Origin: Thermoplasmatales archaeon | Lineage (GTDB): Archaea; Thermoplasmatota; Penumbrarchaeia; Penumbrarchaeales; Penumbrarchaeaceae | Length of the DNA stretch: 49,647 bases | NCBI GenBank assembly: GCA_030595715.1 | Contig: JAUVCN010000004.1 | Location: forward strand, 1 to 49,647 | Direction of reading: 5' to 3' | Shown: piece by piece, positions 27,115-36,854 of the stretch | How positions within the stretch are numbered: the stretch's first letter is position 1 | Layout: each line of letters starts with the position of its first letter | Notes under the pieces: model-generated | The model's input: only the letters and a program-made list of their open reading frames with translations | The model's database searches: none | Told to the model about the DNA's origin: nothing | Program-made: the position numbers and the translations under genes

Positions 27115-30100
27115 TTATTCCATATCTTCGTAGTAGATCGCATTTGCATCGTCCAGTTCATCATCAACAAGTGCGGAGGACGGCGATCTCCTGACCGCCA
27201 TGAACATTATGAAAAGAACGGCGATCATCGCAAGTGCGATCCCGACAGCGATCAATATGGGTTCATATTTGAATTCGTTCACATCTCTTACATCATCCCC
27301 GCCGGGGAGCATCGTCACTCTGAATTCCAGGTAGATTATATTGATACCATCCGATATCTCTATTGTAACATCAGTGTCACCGACGTATCTCTCATCCCAT
27401 CGGACCTCAAGGGTCCGATCTCCTGTCAATGTGATGAACGAGTGACTTGGTAATATTGTGATATCATCTCCCTCCTCATCAAATATCGAGAGGGCGATAC
27501 TGTTGGAACCATCCGGTTCTATTGTGATATCCTCGATGGAGACGGCATCGGGTGGATCGTTCATCTCTGTTACATCCAGTATGATATCGAATGCGGTCTC
27601 TCCACCTTCCGAATCCCTCACAAGGACCGTCCAGGTCGATGTTCCGACATCTTCCTGTCCAGGTGTCCATGTCAATCTTCCATCGGAATCATCGATATCG
27701 AACGGGGCTCCCTCTGCATGGAAGCTGATATCGTTCCCTTCCTTATCGATAACTGAGATGATAATGGAGAACAGGGAGTCCTCCAGAAGTGTCAATCTGA
27801 TCGTTCCATCGATCGTATCAAGGACGATCGGGGGATCATTGACAGGTAGTACATTTACTGCAAGGTCCACATCGACCGGTCCAAGGCCATCAGATACCTT
27901 GACCGTTACGGTCTCGTTCCCCCACCAATCCTCCAGTGGTTCCACATGGACATATGTCCCGTTCCCCTCCTCCAGTATTTCGAACGTAAGGTTCTCTGTA
28001 TCTTGAACACTGTAGGTGATATCGGATGTGGAATTATCGGGGTCGTTCACCTTCGTATCGATCCTCATCCTCCCCGGCCCGGAATCCTCCAGCATCACGA
28101 TCGAAAGCTTTTCAATGGGCCTCGGTGGTTCATTGATCACGATCAATGTCTTTACCGCTCCATCCACCATCTCGATCGGGTATTCATTCATCGGGTCCAT
28201 GACAATGTAGATGAAAGTGGTTGACACGGGAGCTGCGATACCGAATGAACCGTTGGACCATGAATTCGATCCGACGCTTCCAATGTATAGGGGATCAAGG
28301 ATCGGCTTCCCATCAACATCGGGATCACCGAGGTATAGTTGTAGGGTCAATGTTCCCGATGCAGGACCCTGGTTGAATATATCGAACTCGATCGTCAGAG
28401 GATCACCTGGCCGGGAAATACTGTCCGGCCGAACCGCACCGGTTCCCGCTTCGAAGATGAACTCGGGACCGGATATGTCGAATTCTATCTCAAGGGCATT
28501 ATTTATCAAGTCCACCTCCATGGAGGATGTTTCCATCGTGAATCTTTTCAATGTGTGTCCGGCCCTTACCTTGAACAGGTGAGATATTTCAAAAGTACCA
28601 CCTTCATCGATATCTCCCAGTTCCTTTCTCTCTTCCAGTGTCCAGTTCCCTCCGCCGTCGATCGATATCTCGACCCTGGAGGATACATCCAACGCCGGAA
28701 GTCCACCATGATTGAGGATCGAAAAGGTCACATTGACCATGTCCCCATGTTCAATGTTCGATGGTGAGATGTTGAGTGTATCCTTCTCAATGAGAATATC
28801 AGCTATCTCATCCTTTACCTGCACGTCATAAGATCCCATTACCATGTTGTGGGCCGTGATAGTGATGTTCAGATGTTCATCACCTAGCGGATCGATGATG
28901 CCTTCCACCCATCCTTCTCCATTGGAACCGAACCTTTCGTAGGTGGAATGGGAGCTGACGGTCATCAATGCATTGGCCACTCCTTTGCCGTTCCTATCGG
29001 TTATCCTGAACCTGAACGAGTGGTTTCCCTGATAGATGTCGACCCTATCTGTCAGATCAGATGGGAACCTCTCGGCTTTATCGGTATAGATGTCAATGTA
29101 AGGTTCACCCAGAAGTATGTAGGCATACACCATTCCCATGATGGTCTCCTTGATCTGCATTGTTGGAGAATACCATTCATCCTCGTAATTGCCCTTGAGA
29201 AGATAAAGTGCCTTTCCAGGCCTGGTCTCACCGGAGTTCAGGAACAGGTCCCAGAACTCCTCATCAAGATACCAGTTCCCCCAGGACCTGTTCTGCTCCT
29301 CTCCCCTGGCCGACACATTGGTAGCGGAGATAAGTCCGATTATCCCTCCGCTTTCCGATGTTAACCATGTTTCAAGCGACTTGTCCTCCCAGTATCCTGT
29401 CTGGAAGAATTTTGCGGTATCGCAGGTGGAAGCATACATGAATGGCATCATATCGCCATTGGTGAAGTTCTCATGGTCCCTGTATGTCAGGGGTTCATTC
29501 CAGGTCCAGGCCGTCCCATCCCCGTGCGGAGGGCCGTAATCGTTGAGCGCATAGGCAAGATATCTTGCCTGTCCAACGAAGTTGAGCATCGATGATCCCT
29601 GGTCGAATTGAAGCAGCATGCTGTTACGGTGCAGCGTGTCCTTGCCATCGTACATCGTGTAGTTGCCACCCTCCAGCTGTGGATAGTCATACAGCTCCTG
29701 CAGTTCGATGTGTTCCGGAAGTCTATCGTTCACCCTTTGACAGACCTTGTATGCATTGGAGCGGTGGTCATAATATGCATGATCTCCCCAGTCCCTGTTC
29801 GGAGGTTCCATCAATGAACCCCAGTTGTTGAACCTCTTCATCCAGGTTCCAATGGGGGGGTCCTTCTCGTATCTCAGTAATTTGGACACATAGTTCGTTA
29901 CATGTTCCTCTGTCGAAGCCGGTATCCTTCCCACATACAGGTCCCAGTCGGTATCGGCTTCGACCGTTCCGTTGTAATAAACCTCTCCGTACTTCATGTC
30001 ACCGTCATTGTCCCAGTTGGAACCCAGGCCGGCAAAGTACACATCGCTGTAGTAGTGATCACCAAATGGCTGTGAACGGGCTTCGGCATTGTGCCAGAGC

Positions 30101-30543
30101 TTCCTCGGATGAAGGAATTCCGAATCACCCATTATCAACAACCACTGGAAGGAGGGATACTCTCTTTTCATATCCCTCAGGAATCCATGTATCCTCTCTT
30201 CCAGGTCCCTTCCTGTTGAATTGACATCAATATCCTCGATGCAGTATATCCTGGTCGGGAGCCCCATCAATGTCCTGTGTACAGCAAGGGGTCTTGTTTC
30301 CTCACTGAAGTTCCTGGGACATATCATGATATATTCCGGATCGATATCCGGCAGATCAAGATCGAGAGGGAAAGGTTCTGTACTCGTGGACCTGATCGAT
30401 ATCTCGAAATGATCCCTATCCGTGTCAGAGGACCCCCTCTGGATCATAAGTGAGGAGATCAGTGTTGTGAACAGGATCAGGGTGGCCAACATACAGATCG
30501 ATCGACGAAGGGAAATCAACATCTTGTGGCACCAGTTCGTCAT
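27115..30543 (-). CDS. C25 (gingipain-like) surface protein with CARDB and cadherin-like domains; catalytic His apparently replaced
   Basis: The 1142-residue product has a signal peptide (about 10-38) and a peptidase C25-like region (about 68-500): YIMICPRNF, WLLIMGDSEFLHPRKLW, DVYFAGLG and DLYVGRIPAST are typical. The catalytic Cys position fits MYASTCDTAKF (C374). However, where family members have 'GHG' or 'GHA' the sequence reads NFVGQARYLA (Q325), so the His of the dyad seems absent. CARDB-like domains (about 590-830) and cadherin/dystroglycan-like repeats (about 850-1075, DPPIVLDTIDG, LTWTPGQEDVGT) follow, then a membrane helix (about 1095-1117) and a short acidic tail. It may be a binding protein rather than a protease. 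It follows the GT39 gene by 36 bp in the same direction. Confidence 0.75.
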   Translation of the reverse strand: MTNWCHKMLISLRRSICMLATLILFTTLISSLMIQRGSSDTDRDHFEISIRSTSTEPFPLDLDLPDIDPEYIMICPRNFSEETRPLAVHRTLMGLPTRIYCIEDIDVNSTGRDLEERIHGFLRDMKREYPSFQWLLIMGDSEFLHPRKLWHNAEARSQPFGDHYYSDVYFAGLGSNWDNDGDMKYGEVYYNGTVEADTDWDLYVGRIPASTEEHVTNYVSKLLRYEKDPPIGTWMKRFNNWGSLMEPPNRDWGDHAYYDHRSNAYKVCQRVNDRLPEHIELQELYDYPQLEGGNYTMYDGKDTLHRNSMLLQFDQGSSMLNFVGQARYLAYALNDYGPPHGDGTAWTWNEPLTYRDHENFTNGDMMPFMYASTCDTAKFFQTGYWEDKSLETWLTSESGGIIGLISATNVSARGEEQNRSWGNWYLDEEFWDLFLNSGETRPGKALYLLKGNYEDEWYSPTMQIKETIMGMVYAYILLGEPYIDIYTDKAERFPSDLTDRVDIYQGNHSFRFRITDRNGKGVANALMTVSSHSTYERFGSNGEGWVEGIIDPLGDEHLNITITAHNMVMGSYDVQVKDEIADILIEKDTLNISPSNIEHGDMVNVTFSILNHGGLPALDVSSRVEISIDGGGNWTLEERKELGDIDEGGTFEISHLFKVRAGHTLKRFTMETSSMEVDLINNALEIEFDISGPEFIFEAGTGAVRPDSISRPGDPLTIEFDIFNQGPASGTLTLQLYLGDPDVDGKPILDPLYIGSVGSNSWSNGSFGIAAPVSTTFIYIVMDPMNEYPIEMVDGAVKTLIVINEPPRPIEKLSIVMLEDSGPGRMRIDTKVNDPDNSTSDITYSVQDTENLTFEILEEGNGTYVHVEPLEDWWGNETVTVKVSDGLGPVDVDLAVNVLPVNDPPIVLDTIDGTIRLTLLEDSLFSIIISVIDKEGNDISFHAEGAPFDIDDSDGRLTWTPGQEDVGTSTWTVLVRDSEGGETAFDIILDVTEMNDPPDAVSIEDITIEPDGSNSIALSIFDEEGDDITILPSHSFITLTGDRTLEVRWDERYVGDTDVTIEISDGINIIYLEFRVTMLPGGDDVRDVNEFKYEPILIAVGIALAMIAVLFIMFMAVRRSPSSALVDDELDDANAIYYEDME

Positions 30544-30579
30544 TGGGTGATATTAAGATATCTTTTTCGGTGAGATGTG

Positions 30580-32307
30580 CTACATTTCATTCGGCAAGGG
30601 GGTCCACAACAATGCCCAGAGCTCATGATCTCTCAGCTCGCTTTCCTCTGACAGCGAATAGACCCTGAATATCTCCTCGGATTCAAGCAGCGGGAGGGAA
30701 TTGTCCCGGTATTCGGCCCTCAGAGTGTAATGTTCCTCAACGAAATCAACAAAACCTTCCATTTCCGCCAGATGGTAGGTAAGGATCACCGCTTCAACTC
30801 CAAATTTGATCGTTGTTTCGTTCAGTTGATCATTGGTGATGTCGGGATACTTCAATTTTGCAACATTTACAACGGTCCAAGGTTGCCTTCTGTCCGCGAT
30901 CGCATTGATCAGAGGGTCCCCCGAGAATACATAGTCCTCGGGTTCGGTGATATCCTCTATCAGGGAAGCAGCTTTGTATTGGGCAGATGGTCCTCTCTCC
31001 TTGACAAGAATTGAGAATCCCCCTCCGATCACCGCAACGAGCAGGACGAGTATCACCTGGATGTAGATCATGGTCCTGCTAGCGGATCTCGATAGTTCCC
31101 TCCTGGACCTTCTCTTGTTCCTCCTGGTGACCTTTGTGATCCATTTCCCAAATTCTATGACACCTACACCTGCCGTGATGGCAATACCGGGAGACAGGAA
31201 CACAAAGTGGTGGATCCAGGTCGTTGCCTGGAACATGAAATAGATGAAGAAGACGAATGTGATGATCAATATCACTCCTTCGGTCCTCTTATACAATGGT
31301 TTCAGGCCGATGAAGAAGAAAGGAAGCGCGAAACTGTTCAGCAGTGCGAAGACTCCGAGGAACTGGAGCTTTGTTGTGAACGGTGCGACAGGTCTGTTAA
31401 GTTGATTCAGGAGCATTCCCTCGACAACATCCATGAAACCGAATCTGGCCATGATGAATAGGACCACCAGAGAATAAGATAGCAAGAGAAGGACCATGTG
31501 TCTGAACTTGACATTTTGGAATTTCCTTCCCGGAAGGAACTTCTCGGTCCTGAACTTCTTCAATGGCCCTGCATCCGTATCATTGAGCCAATCCAGGAAG
31601 ATTATAATTCCCATGGTTCCCGCTGCGATCACTGCAAATAGTTTGATCATCGATCCGATCCCCAGTGACGCCCCCATGAAAAGGACAGCCCATTTCTTTC
31701 CCGACTGTCTGTATTTGATAAAGAATCCAATTGAAAGCGCGATCCACAGGAGGCAGAACATGTCAAGTGAGGCCAACCTTGATTCATGAAGGAACATGAG
31801 GTCCATTGCAGCAAAGGCTCCTGCCGCCACCATTACATACCTCCCTCCTACTCTTCTCCCCACCCATAGAACGCAGGCCAGCACTATCAGGGATGCGATG
31901 GTCGAAAAGATCCTGAATATGACCGGGTCTCCTTCGATGATACCATACAGTGATATCATCAATGGTGCCTGAACGGTATTGATCTGAGTATAGAACTCAT
32001 AACCGGCGTCCCTCATTCTCCCCGCCATGATCTGAACACCTTCATCGACACCGTTCGATTGGATATCACGTCCTAGGTAGAAGAAGCGGGGGATCGAAGC
32101 GATCAACAGTATGATAACGGCAAGATATTTGTTGGAATGTTTGGAGTGAAGGAATCTGTTGAAAAGTGATCTTGCACCCTTCTCTTCTTCAACAGGATCC
32201 CTGACCGTTGGTCCTTCCCCCTTATCCAATACCATATAGCAGAAGACCAGTTCTGATAATCTAATAAGCCTTTTGGTCTTTTCGACCCAATTGCCCGGTA
32301 GTTCCAA
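30580..32307 (-). CDS. GT39-type (PMT/ArnT-like) membrane glycosyltransferase
   Basis: The track ORF of 575 residues has about ten or more membrane helices. The first extracytoplasmic loop contains the acidic pair in SNGVDEGVQIMAGRM, as in GT39/GT83 enzymes that take sugars from lipid-linked donors and transfer them to proteins or lipids. Further family-like features are YTQINTVQAPLMISLYG and HESRLASLDMFCLLW. A basic linker (RRNKRRSRRELSR) leads to a last helix and a soluble outer domain. A start at ATG 32235 (551 residues) is possible: GCTTATTAGATT lies about 30 bases upstream and would fit a leaderless transcript. It heads the run that contains a C25-like surface protein, so surface-protein glycosylation is a reasonable inference. 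Confidence 0.8.
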   Translation of the reverse strand: MELPGNWVEKTKRLIRLSELVFCYMVLDKGEGPTVRDPVEEEKGARSLFNRFLHSKHSNKYLAVIILLIASIPRFFYLGRDIQSNGVDEGVQIMAGRMRDAGYEFYTQINTVQAPLMISLYGIIEGDPVIFRIFSTIASLIVLACVLWVGRRVGGRYVMVAAGAFAAMDLMFLHESRLASLDMFCLLWIALSIGFFIKYRQSGKKWAVLFMGASLGIGSMIKLFAVIAAGTMGIIIFLDWLNDTDAGPLKKFRTEKFLPGRKFQNVKFRHMVLLLLSYSLVVLFIMARFGFMDVVEGMLLNQLNRPVAPFTTKLQFLGVFALLNSFALPFFFIGLKPLYKRTEGVILIITFVFFIYFMFQATTWIHHFVFLSPGIAITAGVGVIEFGKWITKVTRRNKRRSRRELSRSASRTMIYIQVILVLLVAVIGGGFSILVKERGPSAQYKAASLIEDITEPEDYVFSGDPLINAIADRRQPWTVVNVAKLKYPDITNDQLNETTIKFGVEAVILTYHLAEMEGFVDFVEEHYTLRAEYRDNSLPLLESEEIFRVYSLSEESELRDHELWALLWTPLPNEM

Positions 32308-32336
32308 CCGGAAAGGCCAAATTCTGTTCCAGCCTG

Positions 32337-32345
32337 TTTATATAG
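32337..32345 (+). promoter_or_regulatory. TATA box for the beta-propeller protein gene
   Basis: TTTATATAG lies about 75 bp before ATG 32418, placing the transcript start near 32366 and leaving a leader of about 50 nt that ends in GGAGG (32406-32410). Confidence 0.5.
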
Positions 32346-32417
32346 ACACCATGACAATACTATCGATACCAAAAGAGATACGAATATCCAGTTCCGTATG
32401 TCGAAGGAGGTTCTCCT

Positions 32418-35400
32418 ATGAGAAAGGAAGGACATGAAGAGAAAAAGGATAAGACAGATCGAATGGCAAAAATGGGGATCGCATTGATCGCGATCCTGCT
32501 TCTTTCGTTACCAGTGTTCGCCCTTCTGGCCTCATTCCAGGATGACGATACACCCGGGATACAGTACCAGGATCAAACAGGATCGATCACTGGCGACATG
32601 TCCATGGACACGGCTTCCCGTGAAGCATGGGGTGAATTCCTTTCATCCGCTCCAGCCATCGAATTCTCCTTTATCGGGCCCGAGGGTAAGGTCACAGCCG
32701 AAGATATCGAGATCGATGTCAACGAACCGGACCTCAACGGCTCCGATGTCGAGTTCAGGGAATCAAGTTCCGACGGAAATGTCGATGACGAATATACCGA
32801 GACCCCACAGGCAGCCAAGGACTCGGACAGGAACGATGATCTCTCATCGGATGCAGAAGGCGGGGCCGGTGCCGAGGATAGGGAGGTTGAAGAATCAGAT
32901 ATCGTCAAGGTAATTGGTGACAGGATGTATGTCCTGAGCAGATACCGCGGATTGGTCGTGGTCAATCTGGAAGACACCTCCTCCCCCTACATCGAAGGAT
33001 CGGTCCAGGTCCTGGGCGATCCGGTTTCGATGTATGTTCTGGACTTCCTTGGTTTCGTTATCGTATCCAATGCACCTTCCCTTGATGGTACGGGCCAGTA
33101 TTCCGGCATGATGTATATAGTCGATCTCCTGGACAATTCCGCACCAAGGGTCGTGAAGACCGTTGAACTGACAGGGTATCCTGTAGACAGCAGGAGGGTT
33201 GGCGAGGTCATATATGTGGTTTCGAACGAGTATTCCTACAACTGGGGCCCATGGTTCGGAGGTGGTATGCTGGATACAGGTGATATGATCATTGATGAAG
33301 CGGTGGAAGAACCGGATATCCCGGATGATGAGGGGCCGAAGACATTTGTGACCTCGATCGCATTCACCGATCCTCTGACCATGGGCCAGAGGGACAAGGT
33401 CGTGATCGACGGTGATGCCGGTATGATCCATTCATCCGCATTCGAGATATACATCCCCCAACCCAACTATGACTATGCCGATCCAACGACAAGGTTCGTT
33501 TATGTGGATATCTCGGACCCCAAAGGGGATGTGGAGGTAAGGGGCACGATCACACTTCCAGGCCTTCTGAAGGATAGATTCCAGATGGACCATTACAAAG
33601 GAACCTTCAGGGTCGTGACCCAGAAATGGCCCTCGGGTCAGAGATGGAATGAGCTCCCGATGTCAACCCTCTATATCGTTGACGCGAGGGACCCTGACCA
33701 TTTGAAAAGGATCTCATCCCTTCTGATAGATGACTCCGGAAACCTTATGGCAACCAGATTTGCGGGCGAGAGGGCCTATACGATCCATCTTCCAAGGACC
33801 ATCGATCCGCTCGATGTGATAGACCTTTCGGACCCGTCAGACCCGAAATTGACCGACATCCTGGAACTCCCGGGTTGGGTCGAACACATGGAAGTGATCG
33901 GATACAGCATCATAGCCATAGGTGTGGACGACACCGGAGAGGATGGATGGAAGGTTTCGATCTCATTGTTCGATGTGACCGATGCGTCCAATGCGATCCT
34001 TCAGGAGAGAATAGTGATCGGGGACGGATACACCTATTCATCTGCCAACTATGATCCAAAAGCACTGACCGTTCTCGAAGATGAAGAATTGATATTGATC
34101 CCTTTCAATTCCTATGGCCGGGAGAGATACCATGGACAGATGAACGGTGTTCAGATAATAGACTTCGATCTGGAAGAGGGAACCCTTGAAGAGAAGGGAA
34201 CGATCATCTCCGATGACAATGTCGAGAGGACCAGGTGGATGAACGATGCGGTTGTCACCATGTCCCAGAGAATGGTGATGGCAGTTGACGTTTCAGACCT
34301 GGATTCCCCCGAGGTCCTGGGAAGGGTCGAGCTTGCATCCAATGTTGCTGATGCATTCTTTGCCGATGAGAAGCTTGTAACGCTCATTGAACCCTACTAC
34401 GGGGATACCGGTGGATCGATTCGTGTGTCTTCCCCCTCATCCCCACATATGGTGATCTCGGAATTCGGTCCCGAGGGGCTGGAATTCACCCAGATGAAAA
34501 GGGATGGGAACGATGTCTACATCAAAGGGATCAGACAGGGCGGAGATGCTCCTCCTGTTTCCGAATTGTACAGATACGATCTGACGGATCCGATGGATCC
34601 CGTGGAATACTCTTCCATCTCGATCGATGTCCCGGGATCGGAGTACGAATACTATTACGAGAAGTATGAAGATGATGATGTGGAGATCGTTGATGGAGGG
34701 GAAGCACCCTCTGGGACATCCGAACAGCAGATGGTCTACTATGATCCGTTTTCATGGGAGATCCTGAATGACGGCTCGGTTGTCGTCTACAGATGGGAGT
34801 ACAGTTATTACAGCTCCGGATCTCAAAGATGGGTGGAATTGAATGTGGTCTCCTGGGATGATGAGGGAGATCCAACCATAGTGAATTCGAAGCTCCCCCT
34901 GATGGACTATGTTCAGGATATAGTTGGAAACAGTGATAGACTGCTCATCTCCTCACATGATTGGTGGCCTCCGTCGAGCAGGATATATGATGTCGACCTG
35001 ACCGGTGAGAACGTATCTATCACATCCGTCAACGAGCTGACCGGCAGGTTCATCGGAACGAGTGAGGACCTCTCGAAGGTCTACACGGAGGTGACCTACT
35101 TCGATGATGAGACGGCCCATTATGATATCAATGTCTACGAGTATTCGGGTGGACAGCTCGATCTGGTCCAGTCAATGGATATCGGGAGCCCGATCAGCGA
35201 TGTGAGGTTCAATGGCGATTCCATCGTTGTGATCTCGCAGAGTTGGGATTACTGGTACGGATACGGCTACGTCAGGGACGATGTCTACTATGATGACGAT
35301 GTCAACTCCGGAGATGGTGTTGTCTCCGATGAAGAACCTTACTCTGATGAAAAGGAAGGATCTTCATCCTCCTCCTCATCTGCGACCCCTGGAGATCCCG

Positions 35401-35711
35401 AGGAAGGGGCGACCTCACCGAAGGAACCTTACGAGATGAAGGGAACCGAGATAGTGATGATCAAGCTCGAGAACGGGTTGTTCGGTGAGGCCAAGAGCCT
35501 TCAACTCGAGACAACGGCCTATGCGTCACTCGTGACAGATGAGTTCCTGGTCCTTGACAGCGGGTCTGTCCATACTGTGATCTCTTTCGATGATGGCCTT
35601 GAAGAACTGGGTTCCTGGTATGGAAGTGGCTGGGTACGCGGCGGCGATCTATCGGATGATGATCTCGTCCTTGCACTCGGAATGTGGGGTGTTGAGATCA
35701 GAGAAGTTTAG
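32418..35711 (+). CDS. Secreted or N-terminally anchored beta-propeller protein (Beta_propel/COG4880 type)
   Basis: The 1097-residue product begins with a charged stretch and one hydrophobic helix (MGIALIAILLLSLPVFALLA, about 17-40) that can serve as a signal anchor. After an acidic linker comes the entry motif of the archaeal/bacterial C-terminal beta-propeller family: EESDIVKVIGDRMYVLSRYR and GLVVVNLED. Blade repeats of 'xxVxIxDPxxP' type recur (YVDISDPKGDVEVRG, VIDLSDPSDPKLTD, VDVSDLDSPEVLG, RYDLTDPMDPVEYS). A Ser-rich, acidic insert (about 965-1010) breaks the last part, and the chain ends VLALGMWGVEIREV. GGAGG precedes the ATG. The family is surface-located with unknown ligand. It is divergent from the GT39 gene. 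Confidence 0.82.
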   Translation: MRKEGHEEKKDKTDRMAKMGIALIAILLLSLPVFALLASFQDDDTPGIQYQDQTGSITGDMSMDTASREAWGEFLSSAPAIEFSFIGPEGKVTAEDIEIDVNEPDLNGSDVEFRESSSDGNVDDEYTETPQAAKDSDRNDDLSSDAEGGAGAEDREVEESDIVKVIGDRMYVLSRYRGLVVVNLEDTSSPYIEGSVQVLGDPVSMYVLDFLGFVIVSNAPSLDGTGQYSGMMYIVDLLDNSAPRVVKTVELTGYPVDSRRVGEVIYVVSNEYSYNWGPWFGGGMLDTGDMIIDEAVEEPDIPDDEGPKTFVTSIAFTDPLTMGQRDKVVIDGDAGMIHSSAFEIYIPQPNYDYADPTTRFVYVDISDPKGDVEVRGTITLPGLLKDRFQMDHYKGTFRVVTQKWPSGQRWNELPMSTLYIVDARDPDHLKRISSLLIDDSGNLMATRFAGERAYTIHLPRTIDPLDVIDLSDPSDPKLTDILELPGWVEHMEVIGYSIIAIGVDDTGEDGWKVSISLFDVTDASNAILQERIVIGDGYTYSSANYDPKALTVLEDEELILIPFNSYGRERYHGQMNGVQIIDFDLEEGTLEEKGTIISDDNVERTRWMNDAVVTMSQRMVMAVDVSDLDSPEVLGRVELASNVADAFFADEKLVTLIEPYYGDTGGSIRVSSPSSPHMVISEFGPEGLEFTQMKRDGNDVYIKGIRQGGDAPPVSELYRYDLTDPMDPVEYSSISIDVPGSEYEYYYEKYEDDDVEIVDGGEAPSGTSEQQMVYYDPFSWEILNDGSVVVYRWEYSYYSSGSQRWVELNVVSWDDEGDPTIVNSKLPLMDYVQDIVGNSDRLLISSHDWWPPSSRIYDVDLTGENVSITSVNELTGRFIGTSEDLSKVYTEVTYFDDETAHYDINVYEYSGGQLDLVQSMDIGSPISDVRFNGDSIVVISQSWDYWYGYGYVRDDVYYDDDVNSGDGVVSDEEPYSDEKEGSSSSSSSATPGDPEEGATSPKEPYEMKGTEIVMIKLENGLFGEAKSLQLETTAYASLVTDEFLVLDSGSVHTVISFDDGLEELGSWYGSGWVRGGDLSDDDLVLALGMWGVEIREV

Positions 35712-35858
35712 ATCGAAGAAATATCATGGGGCGCCGGAAGGTCCTTGATGGGGATCTATCCGGCGATACCATGGTCCTTGTAATTGGTCTCTGAGGCCTT
35801 GAAATGATATCACTCTGACCTCCATAGGTCTATCTACCTGGAATCGGATTCAGGTCCA

Positions 35859-36854
35859 ATGGCAAAGGGTGAACGCCCATTATGGATCCGGGGGATCCAA
35901 CGGGAAGCCGGAAGGATAAAGGAAAACCCGTTGTTTCGATATCTGAGATGGTCCAGATATGCCAAGAGGTCCCACAAGAAGATGTTCAAGGGCATTCTTC
36001 TGTCCCTGAAGGGACTCGCCTACATTCTGATCCTCATGGCATCCTTAGGTGTTATCCTCGACATCCCCACAGGGATGACAGTGGTGATCATCCTTCTCGG
36101 TTTGAGAGGGGCCTACAACCTGGCACGGGGCGCCTACCTGATGATCGCGGCCAATAGGATCGCCAGAAAGGCCAGAGGAAAAGGGGAGGACAAGAAATGG
36201 AGATATTTCCTGCTCTGGACCAATACAACCTCCCTTATCGTTCTATTATCCTTCAGCTTTCTATTCATAACCGAACAACTGCAGGCCCCACAGGATATTG
36301 CCGGAGACCAGAAGTGGTATGTCTGGCCCTTCATCTACCTCGGACTGTTCATCATCTGGTCCGTCACCGTCAGATCATTGATCCTTGGTGGGGCCCGATC
36401 GTTCAGGGTCGGAGGCGATCTGGCCAAGATAAGACATGACAGAAGGCTCCTCAAGGCAGGTGACGGAAAGGGAAAGAAAGGGCAGGCTTTCCTGCTCCTC
36501 ACGGGTTATCTGCCTCTCGTGGGTCTTTTCTTCATGCTTGTGATGATCTCACTGCTCAAGGTCCTGTTGCGATATCTCACATCTGTCATCTTCGACCGGG
36601 AAACAGCTAACTCGATAGGAGAGGAACTTGTCAGGATCACTGCGGGGAGCCATCTCTCTCTCGGTTCCATCCATCCATTCTTCGTCAGCTGGTATGGTCC
36701 GATCCTTTTCTACATCGTGGTCATAATAATGATAGGGATCTTTTCAAATCTCAGGACCCGGGCAATGCTCAGTTCGCAGTACCGGAACCTTTACCAGACC
36801 AGAATGGGCAGAAGGATAGACATGGTGAAGCAGTTCGGAAGGAACAGAAGATGA
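35859..36854 (+). CDS. Polytopic membrane protein of unknown function
   Basis: I do not recognise this 331-residue protein. It has a basic N-terminus (RYAKRSHKKMF) and about six hydrophobic helices: ILLSLKGLAYILILMASLGV, MTVVIILLGLRGAYNL, LLWTNTTSLIVLLSFSFLF, YVWPFIYLGLFIIWSVTVRS, LTGYLPLVGLFFMLVMISLL and WYGPILFYIVVIIMIGIF. The C-terminus is basic. It lies 147 bp after the beta-propeller gene on the same strand and could share its transcript. Its stop directly abuts the stop of the convergent C25 protease gene with no gap. Confidence 0.6.
   Translation: MAKGERPLWIRGIQREAGRIKENPLFRYLRWSRYAKRSHKKMFKGILLSLKGLAYILILMASLGVILDIPTGMTVVIILLGLRGAYNLARGAYLMIAANRIARKARGKGEDKKWRYFLLWTNTTSLIVLLSFSFLFITEQLQAPQDIAGDQKWYVWPFIYLGLFIIWSVTVRSLILGGARSFRVGGDLAKIRHDRRLLKAGDGKGKKGQAFLLLTGYLPLVGLFFMLVMISLLKVLLRYLTSVIFDRETANSIGEELVRITAGSHLSLGSIHPFFVSWYGPILFYIVVIIMIGIFSNLRTRAMLSSQYRNLYQTRMGRRIDMVKQFGRNRR

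Noticed and set aside
35461-35676. Minus-strand ORF within the beta-propeller gene
   Set aside because: Shadow frame rich in His and Arg with no start signal, inside a well supported coding region.
35715-35858. Possible terminator or tRNA-like folding (CGCCGGA...TCCGGCG) after the beta-propeller gene
   Set aside because: The seven-base arms are about 24 bases apart, there is no T-tract, and the sequence lacks tRNA landmarks such as a T-loop GGTTCRA motif.
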